A stretch of 64,000 nt of DNA, from the NCBI RefSeq assembly GCF_022512515.1, contig NZ_JAKWBK010000001.1, positions 2,790,001-2,854,000 of the forward strand, in the 5' to 3' direction. Every line of letters begins with the position of its first letter. Positions within the stretch are counted from its first letter, which is position 1. The notes beneath the pieces were generated by a model, which searched no databases, was not told the DNA's origin, and saw only the letters and a program-made list of their open reading frames with translations. The DNA comes from Paraniabella hibiscisoli. Lineage in GTDB: Bacteria; Bacteroidota; Bacteroidia; Chitinophagales; Chitinophagaceae. Made by a program: the position numbers and the translations under genes. Below are positions 19,440-27,445 of the stretch, piece by piece.

Positions 19440-19510
19440 GGATAAAGTTAGGTTGAAAAGTTGGCTGGTTGATAAGTTGAAAAGGAATCGTAAACTTTCA
19501 ATTTTTTCTT

Positions 19511-19518
19511 TACATTTG
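19511..19518 (+). promoter_or_regulatory. -7 box TACATTTG before tRNA-Leu region
   Basis: Matches TAnnTTTG. It lies 66 bp before the broken tRNA-Leu fragment and 148 bp before the intact tRNA-Leu, so both may be on one transcript. Confidence 0.4.
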
Positions 19519-19583
19519 CGGCCCTTAGTTCTTACACAATTTCATCGTTGAATTTTTAATCTTCAACTTTGAATTAAATAAAT

Positions 19584-19650
19584 GCCCGGGTGGCGATCCC
19601 GATGATTCGGGAGGTAGACGCAGGAAGTAATAATTTCTTGTTGTCTTAAG
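19584..19650 (+). pseudogene. tRNA-Leu 5' fragment with inserted palindrome
   Basis: GCCCGGGTGGCGA and GGTAGACGCA match the 5' part of the intact tRNA-Leu 82 bp downstream, but between them, in the D loop, is TCCCGA-TGAT-TCGGGA, a perfect 6-bp hairpin. The sequence after the D arm no longer folds into an anticodon, variable or T arm. A tandem duplicate that has decayed, or was interrupted by the small palindrome. Confidence 0.6.
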
Positions 19651-19665
19651 TCACCCAATAAAAAT

Positions 19666-19751
19666 GCCCGGGTGGCGAAATTGGTAGACGCACTACCTTG
19701 AGGTGGTAGCGCTGCTAACGCGGCGTGCAGGTTCGAATCCCGTCTCGGGCA
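19666..19751 (+). tRNA. tRNA-Leu (anticodon GAG)
   Basis: Acceptor GCCCGGG/CTCGGGC, D arm GGTGGCGAAATTGGTAGACGC, anticodon stem CTACC/GGTAG with loop TTGAGGT, long variable arm, T arm with GGTTCGAATCC. 86 nt, CCA not encoded. Confidence 0.94.
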
Positions 19752-19753
19752 CA

Positions 19754-19785
19754 AGCCTTTCCAACGAAGTTGGAGAGGCTTTTTT
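19754..19785 (+). terminator. terminator after tRNA-Leu
   Basis: AGCCTTTCCAAC pairs with GTTGGAGAGGCT around GAA, followed by TTTTTATTTT. Confidence 0.85.
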
Positions 19786-19792
19786 ATTTTGA

Positions 19793-20135
19793 AGCGTCAA
19801 AAGTTTGCTTTTGTAAGCAGAAAAATAAAAAGTCTCCGCACGCCAGTGCGGGAAAGGCTTGGATAAGCCCCTCGTGAGGGTCACGGGATCATGAAATAAT
19901 TCCGTCTTATTTTGATATCGTTTTTGGAGCGTCAAAAGCTTGCTTTTGTAAGCGGAAAAATAAAAAAAGCCTCCACACGCCAGTGTGGAAAAGGCTTGAG
20001 TAAGTCCCTCGTGAGAGTATAGGGATCATGAAATAATCCGTTCTCATACCAGTTAAGAAGTAGCAAAAGCTTGTCTCTGTAAGTTGAGAATAAAAAAACC
20101 TTCGCACCCTGGTATTGAAAAGACCTGAATAAAAT
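19793..20135. repeat. three 131-135-bp direct repeats with covarying hairpins
   Basis: Units begin at about 19793, 19928 and 20059, each opening with AGCGTCAAAAG or a close variant. Every unit has a CAAAAG/CTTTTG hairpin, then a longer hairpin that, on the minus strand, is followed by a T-run like a terminator. In unit 1 the stem core is CCGCAC/GTGCGG, in unit 2 CCACAC/GTGTGG: both sides changed together, keeping the pairing. Unit 3 is more diverged. The minus strand also contains recurrent GATCCC and CACGAGGG stretches. No reading frame here is convincing. Confidence 0.75.
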
Positions 20136-20188
20136 TAGTAACTTATTTCAACTAGGATCCAATGGGGAATGGAAACCCCCAATGGTTA

Positions 20189-20218
20189 TGGACAAGTATA
20201 AGTGTTTATATCTGTCCA
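20189..20218. promoter_or_regulatory. 30-bp dyad upstream of lasso-type locus
   Basis: TGGACA (20189-20194) with TGTCCA (20213-20218) and inner GTATAA with TTATAT around a 4-nt centre. The near-perfect dyad is about 150 bp before the precursor gene: a candidate operator, or an RNA hairpin. Confidence 0.5.
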
Positions 20219-20333
20219 CAAGTCTATTATACCCGCAATACATGAATGTTCGTTCCGGACCCATTAAAAAATGCTTGCCGCCCCCGATATCTTTCATGAA
20301 CTCTTCACTTGCGCAATTTTTGATAGAACTTAT

Positions 20334-20341
20334 TAAATTTG
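20334..20341 (+). promoter_or_regulatory. -7-like box TAAATTTG before precursor peptide
   Basis: Matches TAnnTTTG, 25 bp before ATG 20367. A TTG at 20309-20311 is about 22 nt upstream, a little further than the usual 19. Confidence 0.5.
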
Positions 20342-20366
20342 TGCTTCACTTTAAAAGCCTTCTAAA

Positions 20367-20495
20367 ATGAAAATGAATGTAAACCCTATCAGTTCTAAAA
20401 AGGACTGGATTGCTCCTGAAACTATCGAAATTCATATTAATGGTAATGGAGGTGGAGGCCCTGATTTTGCCAGCGAGCTTACTGTAGGCTCATGA
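20367..20495 (+). CDS. candidate lasso-peptide precursor (42 aa)
   Basis: Small gene of 42 codons. The leader half has KKDWIAPETIEIHI, resembling the W-x-x-P-x-hydrophobic pattern of lasso-precursor leaders in Bacteroidota. The C-terminal half GNGGGGPDFASELTVGS would be the core: Gly1 and Asp8 have the spacing for an 8-residue macrolactam ring, leaving a 9-residue tail. The residue two before the proposed core is Ile; Thr is usual there, so the cleavage site is uncertain. The stop codon is one base before the start of an asparagine-synthetase-like cyclase gene, which is the strongest argument. Alternative: a precursor for another RiPP class, or a short conserved leader peptide. Confidence 0.6.
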   Translation: MKMNVNPISSKKDWIAPETIEIHINGNGGGGPDFASELTVGS

Positions 20496-20496
20496 T

Positions 20497-22291
20497 ATGG
20501 CTATTATTATTGGAAGTGTAGGCAAAAATGAAATAACAGCTGTATCCCTGAAACGGGCGCAGAAATGGATTGCCTCTGCTTTCCCATGCGAAGTATTGTC
20601 TTACTATCAGGATGATCATACATTTATCGGGGTGGCGGGGGCGACTATTTCCTACAGTGAGGATTACGTTGCAGTGGTGGACGCCCATTTTGGTCCGGAA
20701 CATGTGATAAATCTCTACCTCAGATATGGTGAAGCATGTGTAGATCAACTGGAAGGGAGTTATTCCTTTGTAATTTGGAATCGTTCTTCAGGTAAGCTGT
20801 TGCTGGCTGTTGATCAGATGGGGGCTCGCCCTATGTACTACAATGATACTGGCAGTCACTTTGTATTTTGCTCACAATTTGATGGGGTACTGGCCGCATT
20901 AGATGTTCAGGCCGTTTTTAACCCGGATTGTATGCAGGAATATGCCAGCAGAAACATTGATGCAACTTTGACTTATGTAAAGGGGATATATCGACTAACA
21001 GCTGCGGGTTATTTTTACTTTAGCATCAACGAAGAAATAGAAGTGCGAAAATCATCAGGATTTGTTTATCGAAAAGTTGATGCTCCTCTAACCGATGCAG
21101 GTTGGGTTACCGCTTACCGGGAAGTTTTTACGAAAGCGGTAACTGAGGCCTTGTTGCCTGATGTAACAGTAGGCATAACTTTAAGCGGTGGGCTGGACTC
21201 GTCTGCAATAGCCTGCCTACTTGCTGAAGAGTTGGCCAGTACAGGACAAGCCTTACATTGTTTTTGCGCCACAGTGCCGGAAAGCTTTCCCGGTCCCATT
21301 ACAGATGAGCGACTATATATGCAGGCAGTTGCTGAGCAGTATCCGAATATAAAATTGCACTTTATTGACATACCTGAAGCAGATATCTTCGACGGCCTGG
21401 ATGAGGCAATAAAGACTGAGCCTACTATGCCAAATGTCTTTCATTATCATGATCGAGCTATCCTGGAAGCTGCTAAAGCCTGTGGAGTGAAACAACTATA
21501 TACAGGTTACGGGGGCGATTACTTTGCTTCCTGGTCGGGCGATAGTGTTGCTTTTGCTTACTGGCAAAAGGCATGTTATAGGAAGTCGTTCCGTTTAGTA
21601 AAGCAGCGCGCTCATGCCGAAGGGATTTCTTTCCGAAGTTCTTTTTATCGCAACATCATTCGCCGTAGTAATACCTTTAAGTGGGTTCGGGGTATGTTGC
21701 AAAAAAACGAACCCGGTCTCTCGAGCCGGGATGATTCTTGCCGGGAAATTAAAAGTCTTGCCAGGACGTGACATGGTGCGTCTGAACCATAAAAAGCATA
21801 TGGCATCAATCATTCATAACGGCAGTATGGGGCGAATTATCTCAGGTATCAATGCTGCGGCAGCCAGGTATGGGATGCAATTTACGTTCCCTGCTTTAGA
21901 TATTAACCTGCTTTCCCTGCTGGCAGCGATGCCGCCCGAATTATTTGTGATAGATGGCAAGCGACGCGGCATGATACGAAAGGCCATGCGAGGGATCGTT
22001 CCGGATCTGATTCTTGATCGAAATGATAAACAGCCCTATAGCCCTGGATTTCATCATCGCTTTAAAAACAGCCGGCAAACGATCCACGAACTCTTGTACC
22101 CGGAATCATCACAACCATTCGAACAATTTTTTAAACTGCAACCACTTCGTGACTACTACCATCATTGGATGTCAGGAACGACCTCAAAATATACATCAGG
22201 CTCCGATATTCGCTTTATGCAGTGGATGACCATTTTATTTATACTCCGGAGCAAATTGGGGCATGAGTTGTTATACGATATCGGGACCTAA
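20497..22291 (+). CDS. asparagine-synthetase-like lasso cyclase, frameshifted
   Basis: About 598 residues. The N-terminal Ntn-like half (residues 1-190) starts MAIIIGS: no Cys at position 2, so it cannot hydrolyse glutamine, as in lasso cyclases rather than true AsnB. The C-terminal synthetase half has the pyrophosphate loop SGGLDSS (230-236), a TGYGGDYF segment and a late NDKQPYSPGFHHRF block. In lasso biosynthesis the enzyme adenylates the ring Asp/Glu side chain and closes the ring on the core Gly. The frame changes near 21735. No B1/B2 leader-binding protein or transglutaminase-like peptidase and no ABC exporter is adjacent: on the right is an opposite-strand hydrolase, on the left the repeat array. 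Alternative: a stand-alone AsnB-like amide synthetase. Confidence 0.78.
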
Positions 22292-22442
22292 CAAGATAAA
22301 ATATATAAGAAGGGCTAAATGAATATTACAAAAGAGCAAGTGCTTTAATAGAATAAAAAATCCTCACTAGTGATAGTAAGGACAGTATTGGATAACTATG
22401 AAATGTTTGCCGCGTTGCCAGGCATAGTTGTGCCTTTACAAA

Positions 22443-23264
22443 CTATGACTGTATGAACGCTAAAAGATCTTTATTAATCGTTTGGTGTTCTGTAGTTGGC
22501 ATTCCGTGTGAGAACCCGGGGTATGTTATCAACTTTCCGTTTTTAAGTAATTTTGCAGATTTTATGGCCGAATTTTCTATAGGTACAATTTGATCATCTT
22601 CACCGTGCAGCACTAAAACCGGTAAATCAACTGCTTTCAAATCTTCCGTAAAATCGGTTTCGGAAAAGGCCTTGATTCCGTCATAATGAGCAACGATCCC
22701 GCCCATCATTCCCTGCCTCCACCAGTTTCTTTGGATGCCTTCTTTTATGTCTGCACCTTCTCTGTTATAACCATAGAAAGGGAAAGTTAAATCAATATAA
22801 AATTGACTTCTGTTGTTGAGTGTTTGTTCCCTGATATTGTCGAAAACCTCCATTGGCACGCCGTTAAGATTAGTATCGCTTTTTACCATAACAGGCGGAA
22901 CAGCGCTGATTAAAACTGCTTTCTTCGCTCTTCCTTTGGCATATTTATTCACATAACGAATTACTTCACCGCCACCTGTGGAGTGACCTATGTGTACTAC
23001 GTCTTTTAAATCTAAAAATTCAACCAGTTCAGCCACATCAGAAGCATATTGCTCAATAGTATGATTGTAGATGTTCTGGCTGGAGCGACCGTGACCTCTT
23101 CTGTCGTGTGCTATTACGCGATAGCCTCTTTGCAGAAAGAAAATTACCTGCGCATCCCAATCGTCTGATGATAAAGGCCATCCATGGTGAAACATTAGCA
23201 CAGGCCCTTCACCTTGATCTTTATAGAAAATTTCGGTTCCGTCTTTTAGTTTTAGAGTGCTCAT
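22443..23264 (-). CDS. alpha/beta hydrolase (non-haem haloperoxidase-like)
   Basis: Intact 273 residues. The fold markers are HHGWPLSSDDW (oxyanion loop), GHGRS, nucleophile elbow GHSTGGGE with Ser95, acid residue in LHGEDDQIVP, and His in GFSHGMPTTEH. Closest family: cofactor-free haloperoxidase/arylesterase-type hydrolases, cytosolic; the substrate is unknown. The upstream region holds the perfect palindrome TTAACCCAGGTTAA 87 bp before the start. Confidence 0.9.
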   Translation of the reverse strand: MSTLKLKDGTEIFYKDQGEGPVLMFHHGWPLSSDDWDAQVIFFLQRGYRVIAHDRRGHGRSSQNIYNHTIEQYASDVAELVEFLDLKDVVHIGHSTGGGEVIRYVNKYAKGRAKKAVLISAVPPVMVKSDTNLNGVPMEVFDNIREQTLNNRSQFYIDLTFPFYGYNREGADIKEGIQRNWWRQGMMGGIVAHYDGIKAFSETDFTEDLKAVDLPVLVLHGEDDQIVPIENSAIKSAKLLKNGKLITYPGFSHGMPTTEHQTINKDLLAFIQS

Positions 23265-23681
23265 TTGTTTAAGGTTTTAATGTTGTGATCGGTGTATAAA
23301 TTTTTTTGTTGTAATTCTTAGCGAATGTAGCGCAGTTCAATCAATTCATATTAACCCAGGTTAAGATCGCTTGTTTTTAACGGATTTTATTTCAAGTGAT
23401 TCAAAGCACTGTAGGGCCAAAACATTGCCGTAGCCGTGATAGGTGTGGTACTGCAGTTGCTGCGTATTACGAGCCTGCTTTTGTGCGCATGAGCAAAGTC
23501 CGACATCAGGGCTGAGAGCGAAATGAACTATGGTGCAGCAAATAAATCTATCCTCACGTGCAAATATATAAAAGCAAGGGCGGCAATCAGGTCTGGGATA
23601 AAGTAGTAAGACAGCTGCTGCGTTATCGATTTATGAGTTGGATTATTAGGGAATGCAAAATAGTTGTAGAACGAAGCTTAT
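23265..23681. other. intergenic stretch with palindrome
   Basis: No coding frame that I trust. The notable element is the palindrome at 23351-23364. The rest is unstructured to the eye; both flanking genes are on the minus strand. Confidence 0.5.
23351..23364. promoter_or_regulatory. 14-bp perfect palindrome TTAACCCAGGTTAA
   Basis: TTAACC-CA-GGTTAA, 87 bp upstream of the haloperoxidase-like hydrolase. Size and symmetry fit a dimeric regulator site; no regulator gene is adjacent except the LytTR protein, whose family binds direct repeats instead. Confidence 0.45.
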
Positions 23682-24422
23682 TCACTTTGCCAAAGCGCCT
23701 TTTACCACCTCTTTCCTTATTTTGGAAACAGGTATTTTGGTCCCGTTTTGAAGTAGCAGGTATCCGCCATCTTCTTTTAAATAACTTTTTACATACTCTG
23801 GATTGATGAGATGTGTTTGATGGCACCTGATAAAGCCATGAGGGGAGAGCAGTTCTTCGTATTCCTTTAGCGGACGCGAAACCAGGGTTGTTTCTTCTCC
23901 GGATGTAAAGAAGTAAGTATAACTGTTCTGTGCTTCACATCGGATAATGTCCTCTACAGCAACATATCGCACTTCCTGTAATAAAGGCAGTGCTATTTTC
24001 ACAGGCTTGCGGTTGCCCTGTATATGATCCAATAGAAAATCGAGCTGCAGGTTCTTTTTATTCAGTAGTATCTTTTTTGCCGCTTTATCCAGTGCTCCTG
24101 AAAGTTCGGCAATATTGATTGGTTTTAAAATATAGTCCAGTGCCGCATACTTTATAGCCTGTATGCCGTACTGGTCATAAGCTGTAATAAAAATAACCTC
24201 AAAGGATCTTTCCGGAATTGCCTGCAGTATCTCAAACCCGGTGGTGTCATCCATTTGAATGTCAAGAAACACAAGGTCGGGTTGTAAAGCGCTAACAACA
24301 GATATGGCTGCCATTTTATTATCAGCATAGCCAGCTACTGCTACGTTTGGAAAGTGCTTGTGCAGAATATTTCTAAGGTTTTCTATATTATGAGTTTCAT
24401 CATCTACGATTACTGCTCTCAT
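23682..24422 (-). CDS. LytTR response regulator
   Basis: Intact, 246 residues. Receiver domain (1-120) with acidic pocket VDDE, phospho-acceptor Asp54 in VFLDIQM and Lys in YILKPINI; C-terminal LytTR DNA-binding domain (about 140-246) with RYVAVEDIIRCEAQNSYTYFF and FIRCHQTHLINPEYVKSY. The start overlaps the 3' end of the kinase gene by 4 bp (ATGA type), so the two are co-translated. Targets of this pair are not evident. Confidence 0.95.
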   Translation of the reverse strand: MRAVIVDDETHNIENLRNILHKHFPNVAVAGYADNKMAAISVVSALQPDLVFLDIQMDDTTGFEILQAIPERSFEVIFITAYDQYGIQAIKYAALDYILKPINIAELSGALDKAAKKILLNKKNLQLDFLLDHIQGNRKPVKIALPLLQEVRYVAVEDIIRCEAQNSYTYFFTSGEETTLVSRPLKEYEELLSPHGFIRCHQTHLINPEYVKSYLKEDGGYLLLQNGTKIPVSKIRKEVVKGALAK

Positions 24423-26267
24423 GCCAACCAGTTTTTTATAGTAATAATAATCAGCGTTTCTGAAACGCGTGATCGCATATCCAGGTCAAATATAGGACCA
24501 TACACGGTATTCAATAAGGATATCCTGTTTTTTGATAGTTCCAGACCTTTTCCGGTATAAGACAAGGATGCGTCAAAACCTTTTCCATTGTCTCTTATCT
24601 CAATGAAAAGATCTTGCTGTTCTCTTCGTATGTTGATCTGTATAGCTCCGGCTTCTTTTAAAGAAGCAATACCATGTTTTACCGCATTTTCTAAAAAGGG
24701 TTGTAACAGCATCGGTGGTATTTCGGTATTTTGGTTATCTATGCTTGTAGCTACATCAATCTGGTAGCTGAATCCGAATCGCAATTGCTCCATTCGTAAA
24801 TAATAATCCAACAAGGTAGTTTCATCACTCAGGGGTATAAGCTCTTTGTGTGCATCGTTTAAAACCATGCGGGTGAGCTTGGAGAAAGTAGTAAGATAGG
24901 CATTGGCTTTGTCATTTTCCTGCTTGTTCATCAGGTTTTGAATGCCCGAAAGTGCATTGAAAATAAAGTGTGGGTTAAGCTGCGATTGCACTGCCTGCAG
25001 GCTCAGCCGGGCTTCCTTAGTGGTTTGTTGTTCTTTCCTCAGGCGTCGCCGCTGACTTTGCTTTAGTAAGAGGAAATAGACTCCACCCAGTAATAAAACT
25101 GAGCCTATTATCAGCATTACATCGGAGCTGCTAAAAGCACGGGATCTTTCCACTCTAAATGATAGGATATTGGAAGTTACTAACGGTAAAGCTTTTCTTG
25201 AACGGCTCCTTCCCTTCTGATAATCGGCTGTGGTGACAAATACCTGGTATTTGCCGTCTTCTGTTATAACGCTTCGGGGTATGTTGATCGTGTAACGAGG
25301 GTTAGGAAGGCTATCCCAGTCAATGTCTGAGGACATGAACTTCATTTGCTGGACGATTCTTTCGTCTGTCTTAACCCAGTTGGAGGGCAGATCAATAGTA
25401 TCTGCTGTGCTGCCGGTAGTTCTGATAACATAAGCCCTGTAAAAATAGGGTACGTCTGTGTGAATAGATATTCCCAGAGCATTCAGCTCCTCCTCTGTAT
25501 GGATGGTTAAATTGTCTAAAGCTTTTACCCCGAAGTTGCCCAAGAGATTGCTGATTGTTTCCCTTTTTTTGCTGCGCAGAACTTTTAGGAAGTATATAAA
25601 CTACAGACCCAAATAAAGGAGGTGGAGTGAGCTTTTTTGTATTGACAATCTGCGTGATGACGCTTTCGGGATTATTCACATGATAGAGCTTGATAAGAAC
25701 AACCTGGTTCTTGCAGGCCATATCATCTAAAAAGAGAATGGTGCCGCTGCCTCCCTGTGGTACCCACCGGCCCTTCGGTAAAGGGCTCCAGTTCATAACA
25801 ACAGAGGAGTCTTCGGTTACGACGGCATATCTCATGTCGTTAACATTAACGAGAGATGTATCGAACTTGAAACTGATCGCGATGTTTTCTGCTCCAGGAT
25901 AATACTCCAGGTTGGTTAGGGGTATTTCGTAGCTTTTGGGCACCAGTGAGTAATATTTACCCTTAGGCATATTGTTTTCTGATACAACCGGATGTGTTGC
26001 AATCCGGAATTCCCCCTCGGCATACTCGGCAACACTATTGCCATAATAAGCTATAGCACCGCCACTGTTGCTGGAGGTGTAATCACTTTGGGCCCGGGTA
26101 TTTGTGGTCGCGAATAATGTAAAAATTAAGATCAGGCGGAGAATGCATGCCGACGATAGGGGCCTGGCTAAGTTATAATCAGGGTTGCTAACATGGTTTT
26201 GATATATATGGTGCTGTAAACCAACGTATGTATGTTTAAACAGTGTAAGCATTGCATTTTGGTCTGT
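24419..26267 (-). CDS. LytS-type sensor histidine kinase, frameshifted
   Basis: About 616 residues. Hydrophobic signal segment (ILRLILIFTLFATTNTRAQ), a beta-rich periplasmic sensor part, one transmembrane helix (SSDVMLIIGSVLLLGGVYFLLL), then the His_kinase domain with LQAVQSQLNPHFIFNALSGIQNLM (phospho-acceptor His in NPHFIFN) and the ATPase part with LLQPFLENAVKHG and DNGKGFD. The frame changes near 25545. The signal segment begins about 40 residues after ATG 26267, so the true start may be further downstream or the N-terminus may contain another indel. Cognate partner: the LytTR regulator. Confidence 0.88.
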
Positions 26268-26303
26268 CATTCTTTTATCTTTTTGTGAAGATAGCAGCCT
26301 CAT

Positions 26304-26640
26304 TGTATTCGGGTTACAACAAACTTGTAATCCTCCGCTACCGGTTTGTGAAATTATTGTTTGGCCTTTTTATTTAGAATTTAACGGGCAGGCATCTTGA
26401 TCCCACCCCGGCATTATTTTACCGGAACCGGGTGGGTTAATAATTCATAGGATTCTGGTATATATTTTAGACGGTATTTTTTTATATAAACTTTTTTTTT
26501 AAAGGGATTGATCTCACTTTCTTCTATACATTTGTACTGCGAAAATGAATGAATGATACATCTGCTGTAAAGGTAGTGTGTCATTAATAATACTGTGTTC
26601 ATTTCATACCCTTCACGATTTTGAATCGTAAAACCATTAC
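26304..26640. other. intergenic stretch before rsbQ-like gene
   Basis: Divergent promoter region. It contains the hairpin 26400-26436 and, 12 bp before the rsbQ-like start, the small dyad ACGATT-TTG-AATCGT (26615-26629), which could be an operator or cap translation. No gene. Confidence 0.5.
26400..26436. terminator. long GC hairpin in divergent region
   Basis: CCCACCCCGG-type arm pairs with CCGGGTGGG across a 16-nt loop. Lying between divergently oriented genes it has no gene to terminate, so it may be a regulatory structure. Confidence 0.4.
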
Positions 26641-27441
26641 ATGCCGGTATATATAGTTAAGAAAAATAATGTAACTGTAAAAAACGAAAATGCAGCGCAA
26701 ACGATTGTATTTGCGCACGGATTTGGCACCGATCAAACCGCCTGGGAAAAGGTTGCAGCTGCATTTTCAAATGACTTTAAAATTGTATTATATGATAATG
26801 TGGGGGCCGGACAGTCGGATCCCGGCTCATTCAGCCCGAACAGGTACGATACGCTTCACTCTTATGCGGAAGATTTATTAGCTATTTTGCGGTCACTACA
26901 TCTGAAAGATGTTATAATGGTAGGCCATTCGGTGAGTGGTATGATCAGTTTGCTTGCCTCTGTTAAAGAACCAGCACGTTTTAAAAAGCTGGTACTCGTA
27001 GGTGCTTCGCCACGCTACCTGGATAGCGTTGGTTATAAAGGTGGTTTTACGCAGGAAATGCTCGACGGTCTTTATGCAGCTATGGCCAATAACTATTATG
27101 CCTGGGTAAGCGGTTTTGCACCAATGGTTATGGAAAATGCGGATAGGCCCGAACTCGCTGAAAGTTTCGCTCAATCCCTGCTAGCAATCAGGCCGGATAT
27201 TGCACAGTCTGTAGTCCGTGTTATCTTTCAGTCTGATCATAGAGCAGAGCTGCCCAAGGTTGCTATTGATACATTGTTGTTACAAACCCAACACGATAAC
27301 GCGGTTCCCGCAGATGTGGCTTTGTATTTAAATAAACAAATAACCAATAGCCAGCTTAAAACCGTTGCGGCCGAAGGGCATTTTCCACATATCAGCGCAC
27401 CTGATGAAATAATCAGGGAAATTAAAAACTTTATCGGGTAA
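26641..27441 (+). CDS. RsbQ-like alpha/beta hydrolase (KAI2/D14 relative)
   Basis: Intact, 266 residues. Matches the RsbQ/DLK subfamily: FAHGFGTDQTAWEKV, LYDNVGAGQSD, nucleophile elbow GHSVSG with Ser97, PRYLD, an FQSDHR block, acid residue in TQHDNAVP, and His in AEGHFPH. In Bacillus, RsbQ passes energy-stress signals to its partner RsbP, a PAS-domain phosphatase; plant KAI2 and D14 are butenolide receptors of the same fold. Here the stop codon is 4 bp before a sensor kinase gene, so it probably supplies or detects a hydrophobic ligand for that kinase. Confidence 0.92.
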   Translation: MPVYIVKKNNVTVKNENAAQTIVFAHGFGTDQTAWEKVAAAFSNDFKIVLYDNVGAGQSDPGSFSPNRYDTLHSYAEDLLAILRSLHLKDVIMVGHSVSGMISLLASVKEPARFKKLVLVGASPRYLDSVGYKGGFTQEMLDGLYAAMANNYYAWVSGFAPMVMENADRPELAESFAQSLLAIRPDIAQSVVRVIFQSDHRAELPKVAIDTLLLQTQHDNAVPADVALYLNKQITNSQLKTVAAEGHFPHISAPDEIIREIKNFIG

Positions 27442-27445
27442 TATT

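Noticed and set aside
19563..20107. Overlapping minus-strand reading frames through the tRNA-Leu and repeat region
   Set aside because: They read across a tRNA and the direct repeats and have repeated, low-quality peptide content; artefacts of the repeats.
19793..20135. CRISPR array
   Set aside because: Units of 131-135 bp diverge along their whole length, have no short repeat/unique spacer alternation, and no cas genes are near.
20367..20495. Microviridin/graspetide precursor
   Set aside because: No TxKxPSD-type core and no ATP-grasp ligase; the neighbour is an asparagine-synthetase-like cyclase, which fits lasso peptides.
26641..27441. Haloalkane dehalogenase or chloroperoxidase
   Set aside because: Sequence landmarks (YDNVGAGQSD, GHSVSG, coupling to a sensor kinase) fit the RsbQ group better.
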